DNA of 64,000 nt from Brucella anthropi ATCC 49188 (GCF_000017405.1 NC_009667.1:1149501-1213500), one strand, 5' to 3'. Numbered from the stretch's first letter, positions 20,560 through 30,551 are shown. Made by a program: numbers and translations. The notes: generated by a model not told the origin, from the sequence alone.

Positions 20560-21305
20560 TGCAGGCCGAAACCATGCAGAAAAAGCAACCGCTTCTGGCC
20601 GTCGAGAAGGTCGAGACCTATTACGGCAATATTTGTGCCCTCAAGGGCATTGACCTTACCGTCGATGAGGGCGAGATCGTCGCGCTGATTGGCGCTAACG
20701 GTGCCGGCAAGTCGACGCTTATGATGACGATCTTCGGCTCGCCGAAGGCGCGTACCGGCCGCATTCTCTTCAACGGCATGGATATTACATCCATGCCGCC
20801 GCATGAGATTGCCAAGCTGCGCATTGCGCAGTCTCCGGAAGGCCGTCGCATCTTCCCGCGCATGACGGTTTTGGAAAATCTCCAGATGGGCGCAAGTCTC
20901 GATCATCAGCAACACTTCGAAGAAGACGTGAAACTGATGTTCGACCTGTTCCCGCGCCTGAAGGAACGCATCAACCAGCGTGGCGGCACGCTTTCGGGCG
21001 GCGAACAGCAGATGCTGGCCATTGCCCGCGCGCTGATGGCGCGTCCGAAGCTCTTGCTTCTGGATGAACCGTCGCTCGGTCTGGCACCGCTGATCGTGAA
21101 GCAGATTTTCGAAGCGATCAAGGAACTGAACCGCACGCAGGGGCTGACGGTGTTCCTCGTTGAGCAGAACGCATTCGGTGCTCTCAAGCTCGCAGACCGT
21201 GGCTATGTGATGGTCAACGGCTCGATCACCATGAGCGGCGCTGGCCGCGAATTGCTGGCCGATCCGGAAGTCCGCGCCGCCTATCTCGAAGGCGGAAGGC
21301 ACTAG
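20556..21305 (+). CDS. livF: branched-chain amino-acid ABC transporter ATPase LivF
   Basis: A 249-residue ATPase: Walker A GANGAGKST, Q-loop region IAQSPEGRRIFPRMTVLENLQMG, signature LSGGEQQMLAIARALMARP, Walker B LLLLDEPSLGLAP and H-loop FLVEQNAFGALKLADRGYVMVNG. The start overlaps the livG stop by four bases (ATGATG). Together with LivG it powers the HM permease pair. The length is normal, so only LivG carries an extra domain. Confidence 0.95.
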   Translation: MMQAETMQKKQPLLAVEKVETYYGNICALKGIDLTVDEGEIVALIGANGAGKSTLMMTIFGSPKARTGRILFNGMDITSMPPHEIAKLRIAQSPEGRRIFPRMTVLENLQMGASLDHQQHFEEDVKLMFDLFPRLKERINQRGGTLSGGEQQMLAIARALMARPKLLLLDEPSLGLAPLIVKQIFEAIKELNRTQGLTVFLVEQNAFGALKLADRGYVMVNGSITMSGAGRELLADPEVRAAYLEGGRH

Positions 21306-21314
21306 GAGGATAAG

Positions 21315-21659
21315 ATGCAGGGTATTCTCTACGAAGAATCGTCATTCTGGTTGTTTTTCCTCATCACCTGTCTGCTGGGCGGCTGGGCCGCCTGGATGAC
21401 GGGGCGTGCCTGTGCTTCGACGTGGCGCACCTATCCGCAGCTTCTGCTCTATCTGATCCCGCTGGGAGCTGCGGTGCGCTTCATCCATTTCGCACTGTTT
21501 GAGGGAACGCTTCTTTCGTTCCACTATTATCTGGTGGATACGATCGTCCTGATGATCATAGGTACGGTCGGCTTTCGCTTCACCCGCACCAAGCAGATGG
21601 TGCGGCAATATAGCTGGCTTTATGAAAAAGCTTCGCCTCTCAGCTGGAAGGCAAAATAA
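21315..21659 (+). CDS. small membrane protein of the liv operon (DUF6867-like)
   Basis: A 114-residue protein with three hydrophobic segments (FWLFFLITCLLGGWAAWMTG; YPQLLLYLIPLGAAVRFIHFAL; YYLVDTIVLMIIGTVGFRF) and a short basic/aromatic tail. It begins nine bases after livF with AGGAGG-type spacing and is followed by the operon terminator, so it is the last gene of the transporter operon. Small proteins of this kind follow livF in many Hyphomicrobiales, now named DUF6867 as I recall. Role unknown; it could be an accessory subunit of the permease. Confidence 0.75.
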   Translation: MQGILYEESSFWLFFLITCLLGGWAAWMTGRACASTWRTYPQLLLYLIPLGAAVRFIHFALFEGTLLSFHYYLVDTIVLMIIGTVGFRFTRTKQMVRQYSWLYEKASPLSWKAK

Positions 21660-21663
21660 TTTT

Positions 21664-21695
21664 AAAGCTTCGCCGTCATGCGGCGAAGCTTTTTT
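21664..21695 (+). terminator. terminator of the livHMGF operon
   Basis: Perfect 12-bp stem AAAGCTTCGCCG / CGGCGAAGCTTT with a five-base loop and a T-run. Confidence 0.93.
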
Positions 21696-21706
21696 GTAAG
21701 ATCACG

Positions 21707-21735
21707 TTGACAGTAATAAGATTCAGCGTAGATAT
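21707..21735 (+). promoter_or_regulatory. candidate sigma-70-type promoter for the first binding-protein gene
   Basis: TTGACA (21707-21712), a 17-base spacer and AGATAT (21730-21735), about 75 bases upstream of the start codon. Confidence 0.5.
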
Positions 21736-21811
21736 TGCTGAGTATTCAGCAAGAAAATAAGGCGATGCAAAACATCGTTTCGGGGTAAATACAATGATGG
21801 GAGTTCCAACA

Positions 21812-22927
21812 ATGAAGAAATCACTTTTCTCAGGCGTTGCTCTTGCAGCAGTTATGGCTTTCGGGGGCTCGGCTTGGGCTGATGTTCTTGTCGGTATTGG
21901 TGCGCCACTGACGGGCCCAAATGCCGTTTACGGTGCGCAGATCCAGAAGGGCGCGGAAGCGGCCATCAAGGAAATCAACGATGCGGGCGGCATCAACGGC
22001 GAAAAAATCGCGATCACTCTCGGCGATGACGTATCGGATCCGAAGCAGGGTATCTCGGTTGCCAACAAGTTCGCAGCTGATGGCGTGAAATACGTTATCG
22101 GTCACTTCAATTCGGGCGTTTCGATCCCGGCTTCGGACGTTTATGCCGAAAACGGCATTCTCGAAATCTCGCCTGCTGCGACCAACCCGGTCTATACAGA
22201 GCGCCAGCTCTGGAACACGTTCCGTACCTGCGGTCGCGACGATCAGCAGGGCATCGTGGCCGGTCAGTATATTTTCGACAATTTCAAAGACGGGAAAATT
22301 GCCGTCATTCACGACAAGACCCCTTATGGTCAGGGCCTTGCCGATGAAACCAAGAAGAAGCTCAACGAGCTTGGCGTCAAGGAAGCCGTCTATGAAGGCG
22401 TGAATGTTGGCGAGAAGGATTTCTCGGCTCTGATCGCCAAACTGAAACAGCAGGGCGTTACGGTCCTTTATTGGGGTGGTCTGCACGCTGAAGCCGGTCT
22501 GATTATCCGTCAGCTTGCCGATCAGGGGCTGAAGGTCCAGTTTATCTCTGGCGACGGTATCGTTTCCAACGAGCTGGCCTCCATCGCAGGCGATGCGGTT
22601 GCCGGTACGCTGAATACGTTTGGCCCAGACCCGCGCAATAACCCGAACAATGCCGATTTGGTGAAGAAGTTCCGCGATGCTGGCTTCGAACCGGAAGCCT
22701 ACACGCTTTACTCTTACGCTGCCGTTCAGTCTCTGGCTGGGGCTGCGAAGGCTGCCGGAAGCAACGACCCGCAGGAAGTTGCCAAGGCGCTTAAGGAAAA
22801 GGGTCCGTTCAAGACCGTGCTTGGCGACCTGTCCTATGACGAAAAGGGCGATCCGAAGCTTCCAGGCTATGTCATGTACAAGTGGGAAAAGGGCGCTGAC
22901 GGGAAATATACTTACATTCAGCAGTAA
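21812..22927 (+). CDS. livJ: branched-chain amino-acid ABC transporter substrate-binding protein (copy 1)
   Basis: A 371-residue periplasmic binding protein (Leu/Ile/Val type). Signal peptide [23 protein letters not shown] with AWA cleavage. The mature part has [24 protein letters not shown], then [30 protein letters not shown], the ligand-binding face. I choose ATG 21812 because the signal peptide begins there; two in-frame ATGs lie just upstream (21794, 21797). It follows the liv operon terminator and has its own promoter. A near-identical-length paralogue lies 438 bases downstream. Confidence 0.94.
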   Translation: MKKSLFSGVALAAVMAFGGSAWADVLVGIGAPLTGPNAVYGAQIQKGAEAAIKEINDAGGINGEKIAITLGDDVSDPKQGISVANKFAADGVKYVIGHFNSGVSIPASDVYAENGILEISPAATNPVYTERQLWNTFRTCGRDDQQGIVAGQYIFDNFKDGKIAVIHDKTPYGQGLADETKKKLNELGVKEAVYEGVNVGEKDFSALIAKLKQQGVTVLYWGGLHAEAGLIIRQLADQGLKVQFISGDGIVSNELASIAGDAVAGTLNTFGPDPRNNPNNADLVKKFRDAGFEPEAYTLYSYAAVQSLAGAAKAAGSNDPQEVAKALKEKGPFKTVLGDLSYDEKGDPKLPGYVMYKWEKGADGKYTYIQQ

Positions 22928-23365
22928 GTTTCGCTTACATTCTTTCCCGATGAATGGAAATGCCCGGCTTCAAGCCGGGCATTTTCGTTTCGATGGCGTC
23001 GGTCCGCATAAAGTCATGCGGAAAAAGCAAGATATAGACTAAATCATTACTTTACTTCGGTATTGAACGTGATTGTATCTAGCTTGACGGCTGAATATAG
23101 GGCGAATCTCTATATCCAGTCTCGCGTTCTGGTGGGAGGAGCAGTTTCAGCGCGGGCAGTTTCAAGCCCGAATTGCGTTTCTGGCGCTGATGCAGTCTCC
23201 CATTCGAATATCAGGTTTATGCAACGCCTCTGGTGTTGCTGTTCATGCCTGCAAAAAATGGCGGTCATCTGATCCTGTCAGACTGCCGCTCTGAATGACT
23301 ATTTTGACGTGTGTCTCGAAAATCGTTTCATACCTTTCGGGATGCGCTTAGTGGGAGCAACTGAA
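22928..23365. other. intergenic region between the two binding-protein genes
   Basis: 438 bases. It contains a terminator at 22959-22984 and otherwise no gene or motif I can support; the second gene must have its own promoter or rely on read-through. Confidence 0.6.
22959..22986 (+). terminator. terminator after the first binding-protein gene
   Basis: AATGCCCGGCTT / AAGCCGGGCATT with a very short loop, followed by TT. A similar but weaker hairpin follows the second copy at about 24632-24656. Confidence 0.88.
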
Positions 23366-24481
23366 ATGAAGAAATCCTTATTCTGCGGCGTCTGCCTTTC
23401 GGCACTGGTTGCGATGGGTGGCGTGTCTTCTGCCGACATCCAGCTCGGCGTCGGCGCACCGTTGACCGGCAGCCAGGCAGCTTTCGGCGAGCAGATCAAG
23501 CGCGGTGTCGAAGCGGCTGTCGCAGAAGCCAATGCCAAGGGCGGCATGAACGGCGAGCAGATCACCATCGTCTATGGCGACGACGCTGCCGATCCGAAGC
23601 AGGGCATTTCCGTTGCAAACAAGTTCGTGGGTGATGGTGTTCAGTTCGTTATCGGTCACTTCAATTCCGGCGTCAGCATTCCGACGTCGGACATCTATGC
23701 TGAAAACGGCGTGCTGATGATCGCGCCCGGCACCACCAACCCGACCTTCACCGAGCGCGAACTTTGGAACACGTTCCGCACCTGCCGTCGCGATGACCAG
23801 CAGGGCATCGTTGCCGGCAAATATATCGCCGACAATTACAAGGACGGCAAAGTCGCAATCCTTCACGACAAGACCCCTTACGGTCAGGGCCTTGCCGACG
23901 AAACCAAGAAGTCGCTCAACGACAACGGCATGAAGGAAACGCTCTACGAAGGTGTAAACCAGGGCGACAAGGACTTCTCCGCGCTCATCTCCAAGATGAA
24001 GGCTGCTGGCATTACTGCTGTTTACTGGGGCGGCATGCATCCGGAAGCGGGACTGCTCATCCGTCAGATGGATGATCAGGGCCTCAAGGCACAGTTCATT
24101 TCGGGCGATGGCATCGTGTCCAACGAACTTGCCTCGATTGCCGGTGATGCTGTTGGTGGTGTCATGAACACTTTCGGTCCCGATCCGCGCGACGACAAGT
24201 CGAATGCGGAACTGATCAAGGCATTCCGCGACAAGGGTTTTGAGCCCGAAGCCTATACCTTCTATGCCTATGCCGGTGTGCAGTCGCTGGTCAATGCCGC
24301 CAATGCTGCCGCAAGCAACGATCCGCAGGAAGTTGCAACCGCGATGAAGGAAAAGGGTCCATTCAAGACCGTGCTTGGCGACATCTCGTTCGACGCCAAG
24401 GGCGATCCGAGCCTTTCGCCTTACGTCATGTTCGAATGGCGCAAGGGTGAAGACGGCAAGTATAATTACTTCCAGAAGTAA
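23366..24481 (+). CDS. branched-chain amino-acid ABC transporter substrate-binding protein (copy 2)
   Basis: A 371-residue paralogue of the preceding binding protein, exactly the same length and alignable end to end ([65 protein letters not shown]). Signal peptide [23 protein letters not shown]. The start at 23366 matches the signal peptide; the open frame extends upstream to 23309 without one. Differences cluster at ligand-face positions (EISPAAT versus MIAPGTT), consistent with tandem duplication and diverged specificity for the same LivHMGF transporter. Confidence 0.93.
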   Translation: MKKSLFCGVCLSALVAMGGVSSADIQLGVGAPLTGSQAAFGEQIKRGVEAAVAEANAKGGMNGEQITIVYGDDAADPKQGISVANKFVGDGVQFVIGHFNSGVSIPTSDIYAENGVLMIAPGTTNPTFTERELWNTFRTCRRDDQQGIVAGKYIADNYKDGKVAILHDKTPYGQGLADETKKSLNDNGMKETLYEGVNQGDKDFSALISKMKAAGITAVYWGGMHPEAGLLIRQMDDQGLKAQFISGDGIVSNELASIAGDAVGGVMNTFGPDPRDDKSNAELIKAFRDKGFEPEAYTFYAYAGVQSLVNAANAAASNDPQEVATAMKEKGPFKTVLGDISFDAKGDPSLSPYVMFEWRKGEDGKYNYFQK

Positions 24482-24483
24482 TG

Positions 24484-24560
24484 GAGCATTTCCAGCAAAA
24501 GTGCGAAGCGGTTTTGCGTTGGATAATGCGAGAACACAGATGCTTAGAACGGTTCTGATG
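24484..24560. repeat. intergenic palindromic repeat (partial copy)
   Basis: GAGCATTTCCAGCAAAAGTG then CGAAGCGGTTTTGCG, identical to the left part of the copy at 752-852, starting two bases after the stop codon of the second binding-protein gene. Confidence 0.75.
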
Positions 24561-24747
24561 ATTGCTTCATAATAGGAACCACTCTTGTGCCTGATATATT
24601 AGCATAAAGTGCTACAAAATTCATCAATCTGCCCGGCATTTAGTCGGGCATTTTGTTTTTATCTCCCTGTTGCACAGTTTGTTTGCGCTTGTGTCTATTG
24701 CAGGTTAAGCAATGGCGCCTTTGTCATTGCAGTTAGGGAGATCTGCC

Positions 24748-27700
24748 TTGTCTTTCGCCCAAAAGCCTATCCGGAAAATTCTGGTCGCCAACCGATCTGA
24801 AATCGCAATCCGCGTATTCCGCGCCGCCAATGAGCTGGGGCTCAAAACGGTGGCCATATGGGCTGAGGAAGACAAACTTTCCCTGCATCGCTTCAAAGCT
24901 GATGAAAGTTATCAGGTCGGTCGCGGTCCGCATCTGGATCGAGATCTTGGTCCGATTGAAAGCTATCTTTCTATCGATGAGATTATCCGCGTCGCCAAGG
25001 TTTCGGGCGCCGATGCGATCCACCCCGGCTATGGCCTTTTGTCCGAAAGCCCGGAATTTGCTGAAGCCTGCGCTGAAAATGGCATCATCTTCATCGGCCC
25101 GAAGCCGGAGACCATGCGCCGCCTCGGCAACAAGGTTGCGGCACGCAATCTCGCCATTGAAATCGGCGTGCCGGTGGTTCCAGCCACCGACCCGCTTCCC
25201 GACGATATTGAGGAAGTGAAGAAACTTGCGGCAGAAATCGGCTATCCGCTGATGCTGAAGGCAAGCTGGGGCGGTGGCGGTCGCGGCATGCGTGCTATCC
25301 GCGCCGAGGCTGATCTTGCCCGTGAAGTGACGGAAGCCAAGCGCGAGGCCAAGGCCGCATTCGGCAAGGATGAGGTTTATCTCGAAAAGCTGATTGAACG
25401 CGCGCGCCATGTCGAAGTGCAGATACTGGGCGATACCCATGGCAATGCGGTTCATCTTTTCGAGCGTGACTGCTCGATCCAGCGCCGCAACCAGAAGGTC
25501 GTGGAGCGCGCACCGGCGCCCTATCTCGATGACGCGCAGCGTCAGGAACTGGCAGGCTATGGTCTGAAGATTGCCCATGCGACCGATTATATCGGCGCGG
25601 GTACTGTCGAGTTCCTGATGGATGCCGATAGCGGCAAGTTCTATTTCATCGAGGTCAACCCGCGCATTCAGGTCGAGCACACGGTGACCGAACAGGTGAC
25701 CGGTATCGATATCGTCAAGGCGCAGATTCATATTCTCGAAGGCTTTGCCATAGGCACGCCGGAATCGGGTGTGCCGCGTCAGGAGGATATTCGCCTTAAT
25801 GGCCATGCGCTCCAGTGCCGTATCACCACGGAAGATCCGGAACAGAACTTCATTCCTGATTATGGACGCATTCAGGCCTATCGCTCGGCGTCGGGCTTCG
25901 GCATTCGTCTGGATGGCGGTACGGCCTATTCGGGTGCGTTCATCACCCGCTACTACGATCCGCTGCTGGTCAAGGTGACTGCTTCAGGCGCAACGCCTCT
26001 GGAAGCCATTCGCCGGATGGATCGCGCCTTGCGCGAATTCCGCATCCGTGGCGTGGCGACGAATCTTACCTTCCTGGAAGCGATCATCAATCATCCGAAG
26101 TTTCAGGCAAACGACTACACGACGCGCTTCATCGACACGACGCCGGAACTGTTCGAGCAGGTCAAGCGGCAGGATCGTGCCACCAAGCTTCTAACCTATA
26201 TCGCCGACGTGACGGTCAATGGCCATCCAGAAACCAAGGGGCGCGCAAAGCCGGCTAAGGATGCCGCCAAGCCGCGCGTGCCGTGGTTCGGCGATAAGCC
26301 GGTCGCTGATGGCACCAAGCAGCGTCTGGACCAGCTTGGGCCGAAGAAGTTCGCGGAATGGGTGCGCAACGAAAAGCGTGCGCTGATTACCGATACGACC
26401 ATGCGCGACGGCCATCAATCGCTTCTGGCGACGCGCATGCGCACATACGACATTGCCCGCATCGCCAATTCCTATGCGCAGGCACTGCCGAATCTGTTTT
26501 CGCTGGAATGCTGGGGCGGTGCGACATTCGACGTTTCGATGCGCTTCCTCACCGAAGACCCGTGGGAGCGTCTGGCGCTGGTGCGTGAAGCGGCGCCGAA
26601 CCTTCTTTTGCAGATGCTTTTGCGCGGTGCAAACGGCGTCGGCTACAAATCTTATCCCGATAATGTCGTAAAATATTTCGTGCGCGAGGCAGCACGCGGC
26701 GGCATCGATCTGTTCCGCGTTTTCGACAGTCTGAACTGGGTCGAAAACATGCGCGTATCGATGGATGCGGTGCTGGAGGAAAACAAGCTCTGCGAAGCAG
26801 CGATCTGTTACACAGGTGATATTCTCAATCCGGAACGCGCCAAGTATGACCTCAAATATTACGTCAATCTGGCGAAGGAAGTTGAAAAAGCTGGCGCGCA
26901 TATCATTGCGGTGAAGGATATGGCGGGGCTTTTGAAGCCTGCCGCGGCCCGCGCCCTGTTCAAGGCGCTACGCGAGGAAACCGATCTGCCGATCCATTTC
27001 CATACGCATGATACGTCGGGCATTTCGGCGGCGACCGTACTTGCCGCGATCGATGCGGGCGTGGATGTGGTCGATGCGGCGATGGACGCTCTCTCCGGCA
27101 ACACATCGCAGCCTTGCCTCGGTTCCATTGTCGAGGCACTGCACGGTTCCGAGCGCGATCCGGGCCTTGATCCGGATTCGATCCGCCGCATCTCTTTCTA
27201 TTGGGAAGCCGTACGCAACCAGTATGCCGCCTTCGAAAGCGACCTCAAGGGACCAGCTTCAGAAGTTTATCTGCATGAAATGCCGGGTGGTCAGTTCACC
27301 AACCTGAAAGAGCAGGCCCGTTCGCTGGGACTTGAAACCCGCTGGCATGAGGTGGCGCAGGCCTATGCTGATGTGAACCGCATGTTCGGCGATATCGTCA
27401 AGGTCACGCCATCCTCCAAGGTTGTGGGCGACATGGCACTGATGATGGTCAGTCAGGACCTGACGGTTGCCGACGTCGAAAATCCGGCAAAGGACATTGC
27501 TTTCCCGGATTCCGTGGTGTCGATGATGCGCGGCGATCTTGGCCAGCCGCCATCGGGATGGCCGAAGGCGCTTCAGAAAAAGATTCTGAAGGGCGAAGAG
27601 CCGTTTACCGTGCGTCCCGGTGCCCTGCTGGAACCTGCCGATCTGAACGCCGAGCGTGAAGGGTTCGAGGAGACAGTCGATCGCAAGATTTCCGATCAGG

Positions 27701-28221
27701 AATTCGCGTCGGCACTGATGTATCCGAAGGTCTTCACCGATTATGCATCCGCGCAGGAAACCTATGGTCCGACAAGTGTTCTGCCAACGCCGGTCTATTT
27801 CTACGGCCTGAAGCCGGAAGAAGAAGTCTTCGTCGATCTGGAGCGCGGCAAGACGCTGGTGATCGTCAATCAGGCAATGAGCGAAACCGATGAGAAGGGC
27901 ATGGTGACGGTGTTCTTCGAGCTGAATGGTCAGCCGCGCCGCATCAAGGTGCCGAACCGGGCCAAAGGCGCTTCTGGCGGTGTGCGTCGCAAGGTGGAAG
28001 CCGGGAACGACAGGCAGGTTGGTGCACCGATGCCGGGTGTCGTATCAACGGTTGCCGTGGCGACCGGCCAGGCGGTTACGCAGGGTGATGTGCTGCTTTC
28101 CATAGAGGCGATGAAGATGGAAACCGCCATCCATGCCGAACGCGATGGCACTATCACGGAAGTGCTGGTACGTCCCGGCGAACAGATCGATGCCAAGGAT
28201 TTGCTCGTCGTCTACTCGTAA
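24748..28221 (+). CDS. pyc: pyruvate carboxylase
   Basis: A 1157-residue biotin enzyme that makes oxaloacetate from pyruvate (anaplerosis). Domains in order: biotin carboxylase (KILVANRSEIAIRVFRA; ATP loop KASWGGGGRGMR; EVNPRIQVEHTVTE), carboxyltransferase (LITDTTMRDGHQSLLATRMR; metal-binding HFHTHDTSG), then BCCP with the biotinylated lysine in EAMKMET about 35 residues from the end. I prefer TTG 24748, which has AGGGAG eight bases upstream and gives MSFAQKPIRK; an in-frame ATG at 24712 would add 12 residues that look unrelated to the family. Stands alone. Confidence 0.96.
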   Translation: MSFAQKPIRKILVANRSEIAIRVFRAANELGLKTVAIWAEEDKLSLHRFKADESYQVGRGPHLDRDLGPIESYLSIDEIIRVAKVSGADAIHPGYGLLSESPEFAEACAENGIIFIGPKPETMRRLGNKVAARNLAIEIGVPVVPATDPLPDDIEEVKKLAAEIGYPLMLKASWGGGGRGMRAIRAEADLAREVTEAKREAKAAFGKDEVYLEKLIERARHVEVQILGDTHGNAVHLFERDCSIQRRNQKVVERAPAPYLDDAQRQELAGYGLKIAHATDYIGAGTVEFLMDADSGKFYFIEVNPRIQVEHTVTEQVTGIDIVKAQIHILEGFAIGTPESGVPRQEDIRLNGHALQCRITTEDPEQNFIPDYGRIQAYRSASGFGIRLDGGTAYSGAFITRYYDPLLVKVTASGATPLEAIRRMDRALREFRIRGVATNLTFLEAIINHPKFQANDYTTRFIDTTPELFEQVKRQDRATKLLTYIADVTVNGHPETKGRAKPAKDAAKPRVPWFGDKPVADGTKQRLDQLGPKKFAEWVRNEKRALITDTTMRDGHQSLLATRMRTYDIARIANSYAQALPNLFSLECWGGATFDVSMRFLTEDPWERLALVREAAPNLLLQMLLRGANGVGYKSYPDNVVKYFVREAARGGIDLFRVFDSLNWVENMRVSMDAVLEENKLCEAAICYTGDILNPERAKYDLKYYVNLAKEVEKAGAHIIAVKDMAGLLKPAAARALFKALREETDLPIHFHTHDTSGISAATVLAAIDAGVDVVDAAMDALSGNTSQPCLGSIVEALHGSERDPGLDPDSIRRISFYWEAVRNQYAAFESDLKGPASEVYLHEMPGGQFTNLKEQARSLGLETRWHEVAQAYADVNRMFGDIVKVTPSSKVVGDMALMMVSQDLTVADVENPAKDIAFPDSVVSMMRGDLGQPPSGWPKALQKKILKGEEPFTVRPGALLEPADLNAEREGFEETVDRKISDQEFASALMYPKVFTDYASAQETYGPTSVLPTPVYFYGLKPEEEVFVDLERGKTLVIVNQAMSETDEKGMVTVFFELNGQPRRIKVPNRAKGASGGVRRKVEAGNDRQVGAPMPGVVSTVAVATGQAVTQGDVLLSIEAMKMETAIHAERDGTITEVLVRPGEQIDAKDLLVVYS

Positions 28222-28280
28222 CAGTTATGGGCTTCTGTCAAAGTGGATCGATCTTCGGATCGCGTTCCAGGTCTCCTTTT

Positions 28281-28374
28281 CCCTCATCCTGAGGAGCCGT
28301 TGAAAACGGCGTCTCGAAGGGCGAGGGAAATGCACAACGCCTACCCTCGTCTTTCGACAAGCTCAGGATGAGGG
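28281..28374. repeat. alphaproteobacterial REP-like palindrome
   Basis: Bounded by a perfect 13-bp inverted repeat (CCCTCATCCTGAG at 28281-28293, CTCAGGATGAGGG at 28362-28374), with inner TCGAAGGGCGAGGG and CCCTCGTCTTTCGA arms that also pair. It has the appearance of a widespread intergenic element of alphaproteobacteria. Confidence 0.75.
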
Positions 28375-28444
28375 GGAAGCGTAGCGGCCCATCAGAGACC
28401 GTAACTGTCGCTTTCGAGTCGTTAAAAGCATCAGAAACGTTAAT

Positions 28445-28475
28445 GCCGTGCCTGTCAAAAGGTACGGCTTTTTTT
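28445..28475 (+). terminator. Rho-independent terminator in the pyc-deoR gap
   Basis: GCCGTGCC / GGTACGGC (one G-T-type mismatch) with an eight-base loop and seven T's. It lies more than 220 bases after pyc, beyond a REP element, so it could end the pyc transcript or a short RNA. Confidence 0.8.
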
Positions 28476-28501
28476 GCGCTTGCAGGGTTCCCAAAATCTG
28501 A

Positions 28502-28536
28502 TATGCATGTTTGTGCCGATTTATGCATGATTGTGC
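28502..28536. promoter_or_regulatory. direct-repeat operator candidate upstream of the DeoR-type gene
   Basis: Two copies of TATGCATGWTTGTGC (28502-28516 and 28522-28536; 14 of 15 bases identical) spaced 20 bases apart, two helical turns, just before the ribosome site. Consistent with autoregulation by the DeoR protein. Confidence 0.5.
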
Positions 28537-28554
28537 ATGATAAGGAGGGTGGTG

Positions 28555-29337
28555 GTGACAGAGCTTCTGCTTCACGAAAGACAGGCGCGCATTCAGGAAC
28601 TGCTACAGCAGTCTGGTCGTGTACTGGCTGCTGAACTGGCTGAAAGTTTCGGCGTGTCCGAGGATACGATCCGGCGCGATCTGCGCGAGATGGCGGCGGC
28701 GGGGCTCTGCAAGCGTGTCTATGGCGGCGCGTTGCGTGCCGTGCCCGAGCCTTCTCCGCTCGCAGAACGGGATTCCGAGCGACCACAAGCGAAAGCCGCC
28801 CTGGCTGCGGTCCTTGCGGAACTGGTCGAACCCGGCATGACGGTGTTTCTCGATGCATCTTCGGTGAATACGGCTCTGGCGCGGCTTTTGGTCGAACGCG
28901 GTGAAGCCATCACCGTCGTCACCAATACGCCGTCTATCGCTGCAATTCTTATGGGCTCGCCGGAAATTGAGCTGATCATGATTGGTGGTCCCATCGACCG
29001 GCGGGTGAGTGCCGCCGTCGGCGCGCGCGCGTTGCGTGATGCGGAACTGCTGCGGCCTGATCTTTGTGTTTTGGGCGCGTGCGGTATTGCCGCCGAAATC
29101 GGCGTAACGGCGCTGCATCTGGACGATGCGGAATTCAAGCGAGTGATAGCCGGACGCAGCCGGGTGGTGGCATTGGCCATTACGAGCGACAAGCTCGGTA
29201 CGGTTGCCGCCCATGATGTTGTTCCCCTGGACGATGTCGGTGTCATGGCTGTCGAGTATGATGCGGATGAAGCAGCGCTTGCGCCCTATGCGACATCGGA
29301 TATGAAGATTTTACGTGCGGCAGCGGACCGCAACTGA
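28555..29337 (+). CDS. DeoR/GlpR-family transcriptional regulator
   Basis: A 260-residue repressor. N-terminal helix-turn-helix RQARIQELLQQSGRVLAAELAESFGVSEDTIRRDLREM is the DeoR signature. The C-terminal sugar-phosphate-sensing domain follows (KAALAAVLAELVEPGMTVFLDASSVNTALARLL; IGGPIDRRVSAAVG). The start is placed at the third of three GTG codons (28555), six bases after AAGGAGG (28542-28548). It is followed eight bases later by an MFS permease gene, so the pair probably forms an operon for sugar or polyol uptake. The ligand is unknown. Confidence 0.9.
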   Translation: MTELLLHERQARIQELLQQSGRVLAAELAESFGVSEDTIRRDLREMAAAGLCKRVYGGALRAVPEPSPLAERDSERPQAKAALAAVLAELVEPGMTVFLDASSVNTALARLLVERGEAITVVTNTPSIAAILMGSPEIELIMIGGPIDRRVSAAVGARALRDAELLRPDLCVLGACGIAAEIGVTALHLDDAEFKRVIAGRSRVVALAITSDKLGTVAAHDVVPLDDVGVMAVEYDADEAALAPYATSDMKILRAAADRN

Positions 29338-29344
29338 GGGACAG

Positions 29345-30538
29345 ATGGAACAGGTTTCCGGACGCGAAGATGCGGCGCCTGCGCGTGCGCCGATTGTAAC
29401 CAGAGAGCGGATTGCCGTTGCGCTACTCTTTCTGATGAACGGCTATATTTTCGGCGGCTGGGCCCCGAAAATTCCGGAATTTGCCGAACGCCTCGGACTT
29501 GATAGTGCAGGCATGGGGTTGATGATCCTCGTCTTCGGCCTTGGTTCTCTGGCCATGATGCCGGTCGCAGGTGCGCTTTCAGCACATCGCGGTTCGGGCA
29601 TGGTGGTGCGCATTTTTGCACTCGCCTTTATCCCGGCGCTGCTCATCATCGCACTGGTGCCGAATGTGGTCACGGCTGTGATCGTGATGTTCTATTTCGG
29701 CGGGACCATGGCTGCGATGGATGTGTCGATGAACGCCAATGCGGTCGCGGTCGAGAAAAAAATGCGCCGGGCAATCATGTCGTCCTGCCATGCATTCTGG
29801 AGCCTCGGCGGCCTTATCGGTGCTGCGACAGGCGGCTTTCTTATCGCGCAATTCGGATCGACCGTTCATGCGCTGGTGACAACGATTGTCGCCGCAATCC
29901 TGATTGCTATCGCATGGCCTTCGATCATCCCGGACACGGAGCATCATCATCCAAGCGGCGAAAAGCAGAAGCTGACCTTGCCGCGCAATCCTCTGCCATG
30001 GCTTGTCGGTGTCATGGCGCTGTTTTCCATGGTGCCGGAAGGGGCGATTCTCGATTGGGGCGCCTATCATATGCGCCAGGATCTGGGCGCCTCCGTCACG
30101 GTGGCAGGCTTCGGCTTCGCAGCCTTCTCGGGTTCAATGGCTATCATGCGTTTTGCAGGCGATCTGGTCCGCGACCGGTTCGGTGCAGTCAAAACCCTTC
30201 GTGCCTGCACGATCATTGCAATCATCGGCATGCTGATCGTCGGTTTCGGAAACAGCTCAGCAACGGCGATTATCGGCTTCGCGATCTGCGGGATCGGTAT
30301 TTCCAACATGGTGCCGATCGGCTTCTCGATGGCTGGTAACATGCCGGGCGTCAATCCGAGTGTCGGCCTGTCCATCGCAACGACGCTCGGCTATTCGGGT
30401 ATGCTGGTGGCACCGTCGCTGATCGGTTTTGTTGCCAAGCATAGCGGCTTTGGCGTGGTGTTTCTGGCGCTTCCGGTCTTGCTGCTGGTCGTGCTGGCCT
30501 TTTCAAGTCTGGCCCGATACGCGGATCATAAGCATTAA
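29345..30538 (+). CDS. major facilitator superfamily transporter (YbjJ-like)
   Basis: A 397-residue membrane protein with about twelve hydrophobic segments, starting FLMNGYIFGGWAPKIPEFAERLGL. The MFS loop between helices two and three is PVAGALSAHRGSGMVVR. ATG 29345 has GAGGG upstream. The family resemblance (YbjJ/fucose-permease-like) is from overall look only. It shares an operon with a DeoR-type regulator, suggesting a carbohydrate-related substrate. A palindromic repeat follows. Confidence 0.82.
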   Translation: MEQVSGREDAAPARAPIVTRERIAVALLFLMNGYIFGGWAPKIPEFAERLGLDSAGMGLMILVFGLGSLAMMPVAGALSAHRGSGMVVRIFALAFIPALLIIALVPNVVTAVIVMFYFGGTMAAMDVSMNANAVAVEKKMRRAIMSSCHAFWSLGGLIGAATGGFLIAQFGSTVHALVTTIVAAILIAIAWPSIIPDTEHHHPSGEKQKLTLPRNPLPWLVGVMALFSMVPEGAILDWGAYHMRQDLGASVTVAGFGFAAFSGSMAIMRFAGDLVRDRFGAVKTLRACTIIAIIGMLIVGFGNSSATAIIGFAICGIGISNMVPIGFSMAGNMPGVNPSVGLSIATTLGYSGMLVAPSLIGFVAKHSGFGVVFLALPVLLLVVLAFSSLARYADHKH

Positions 30539-30551
30539 GCTTTCTTATGCC

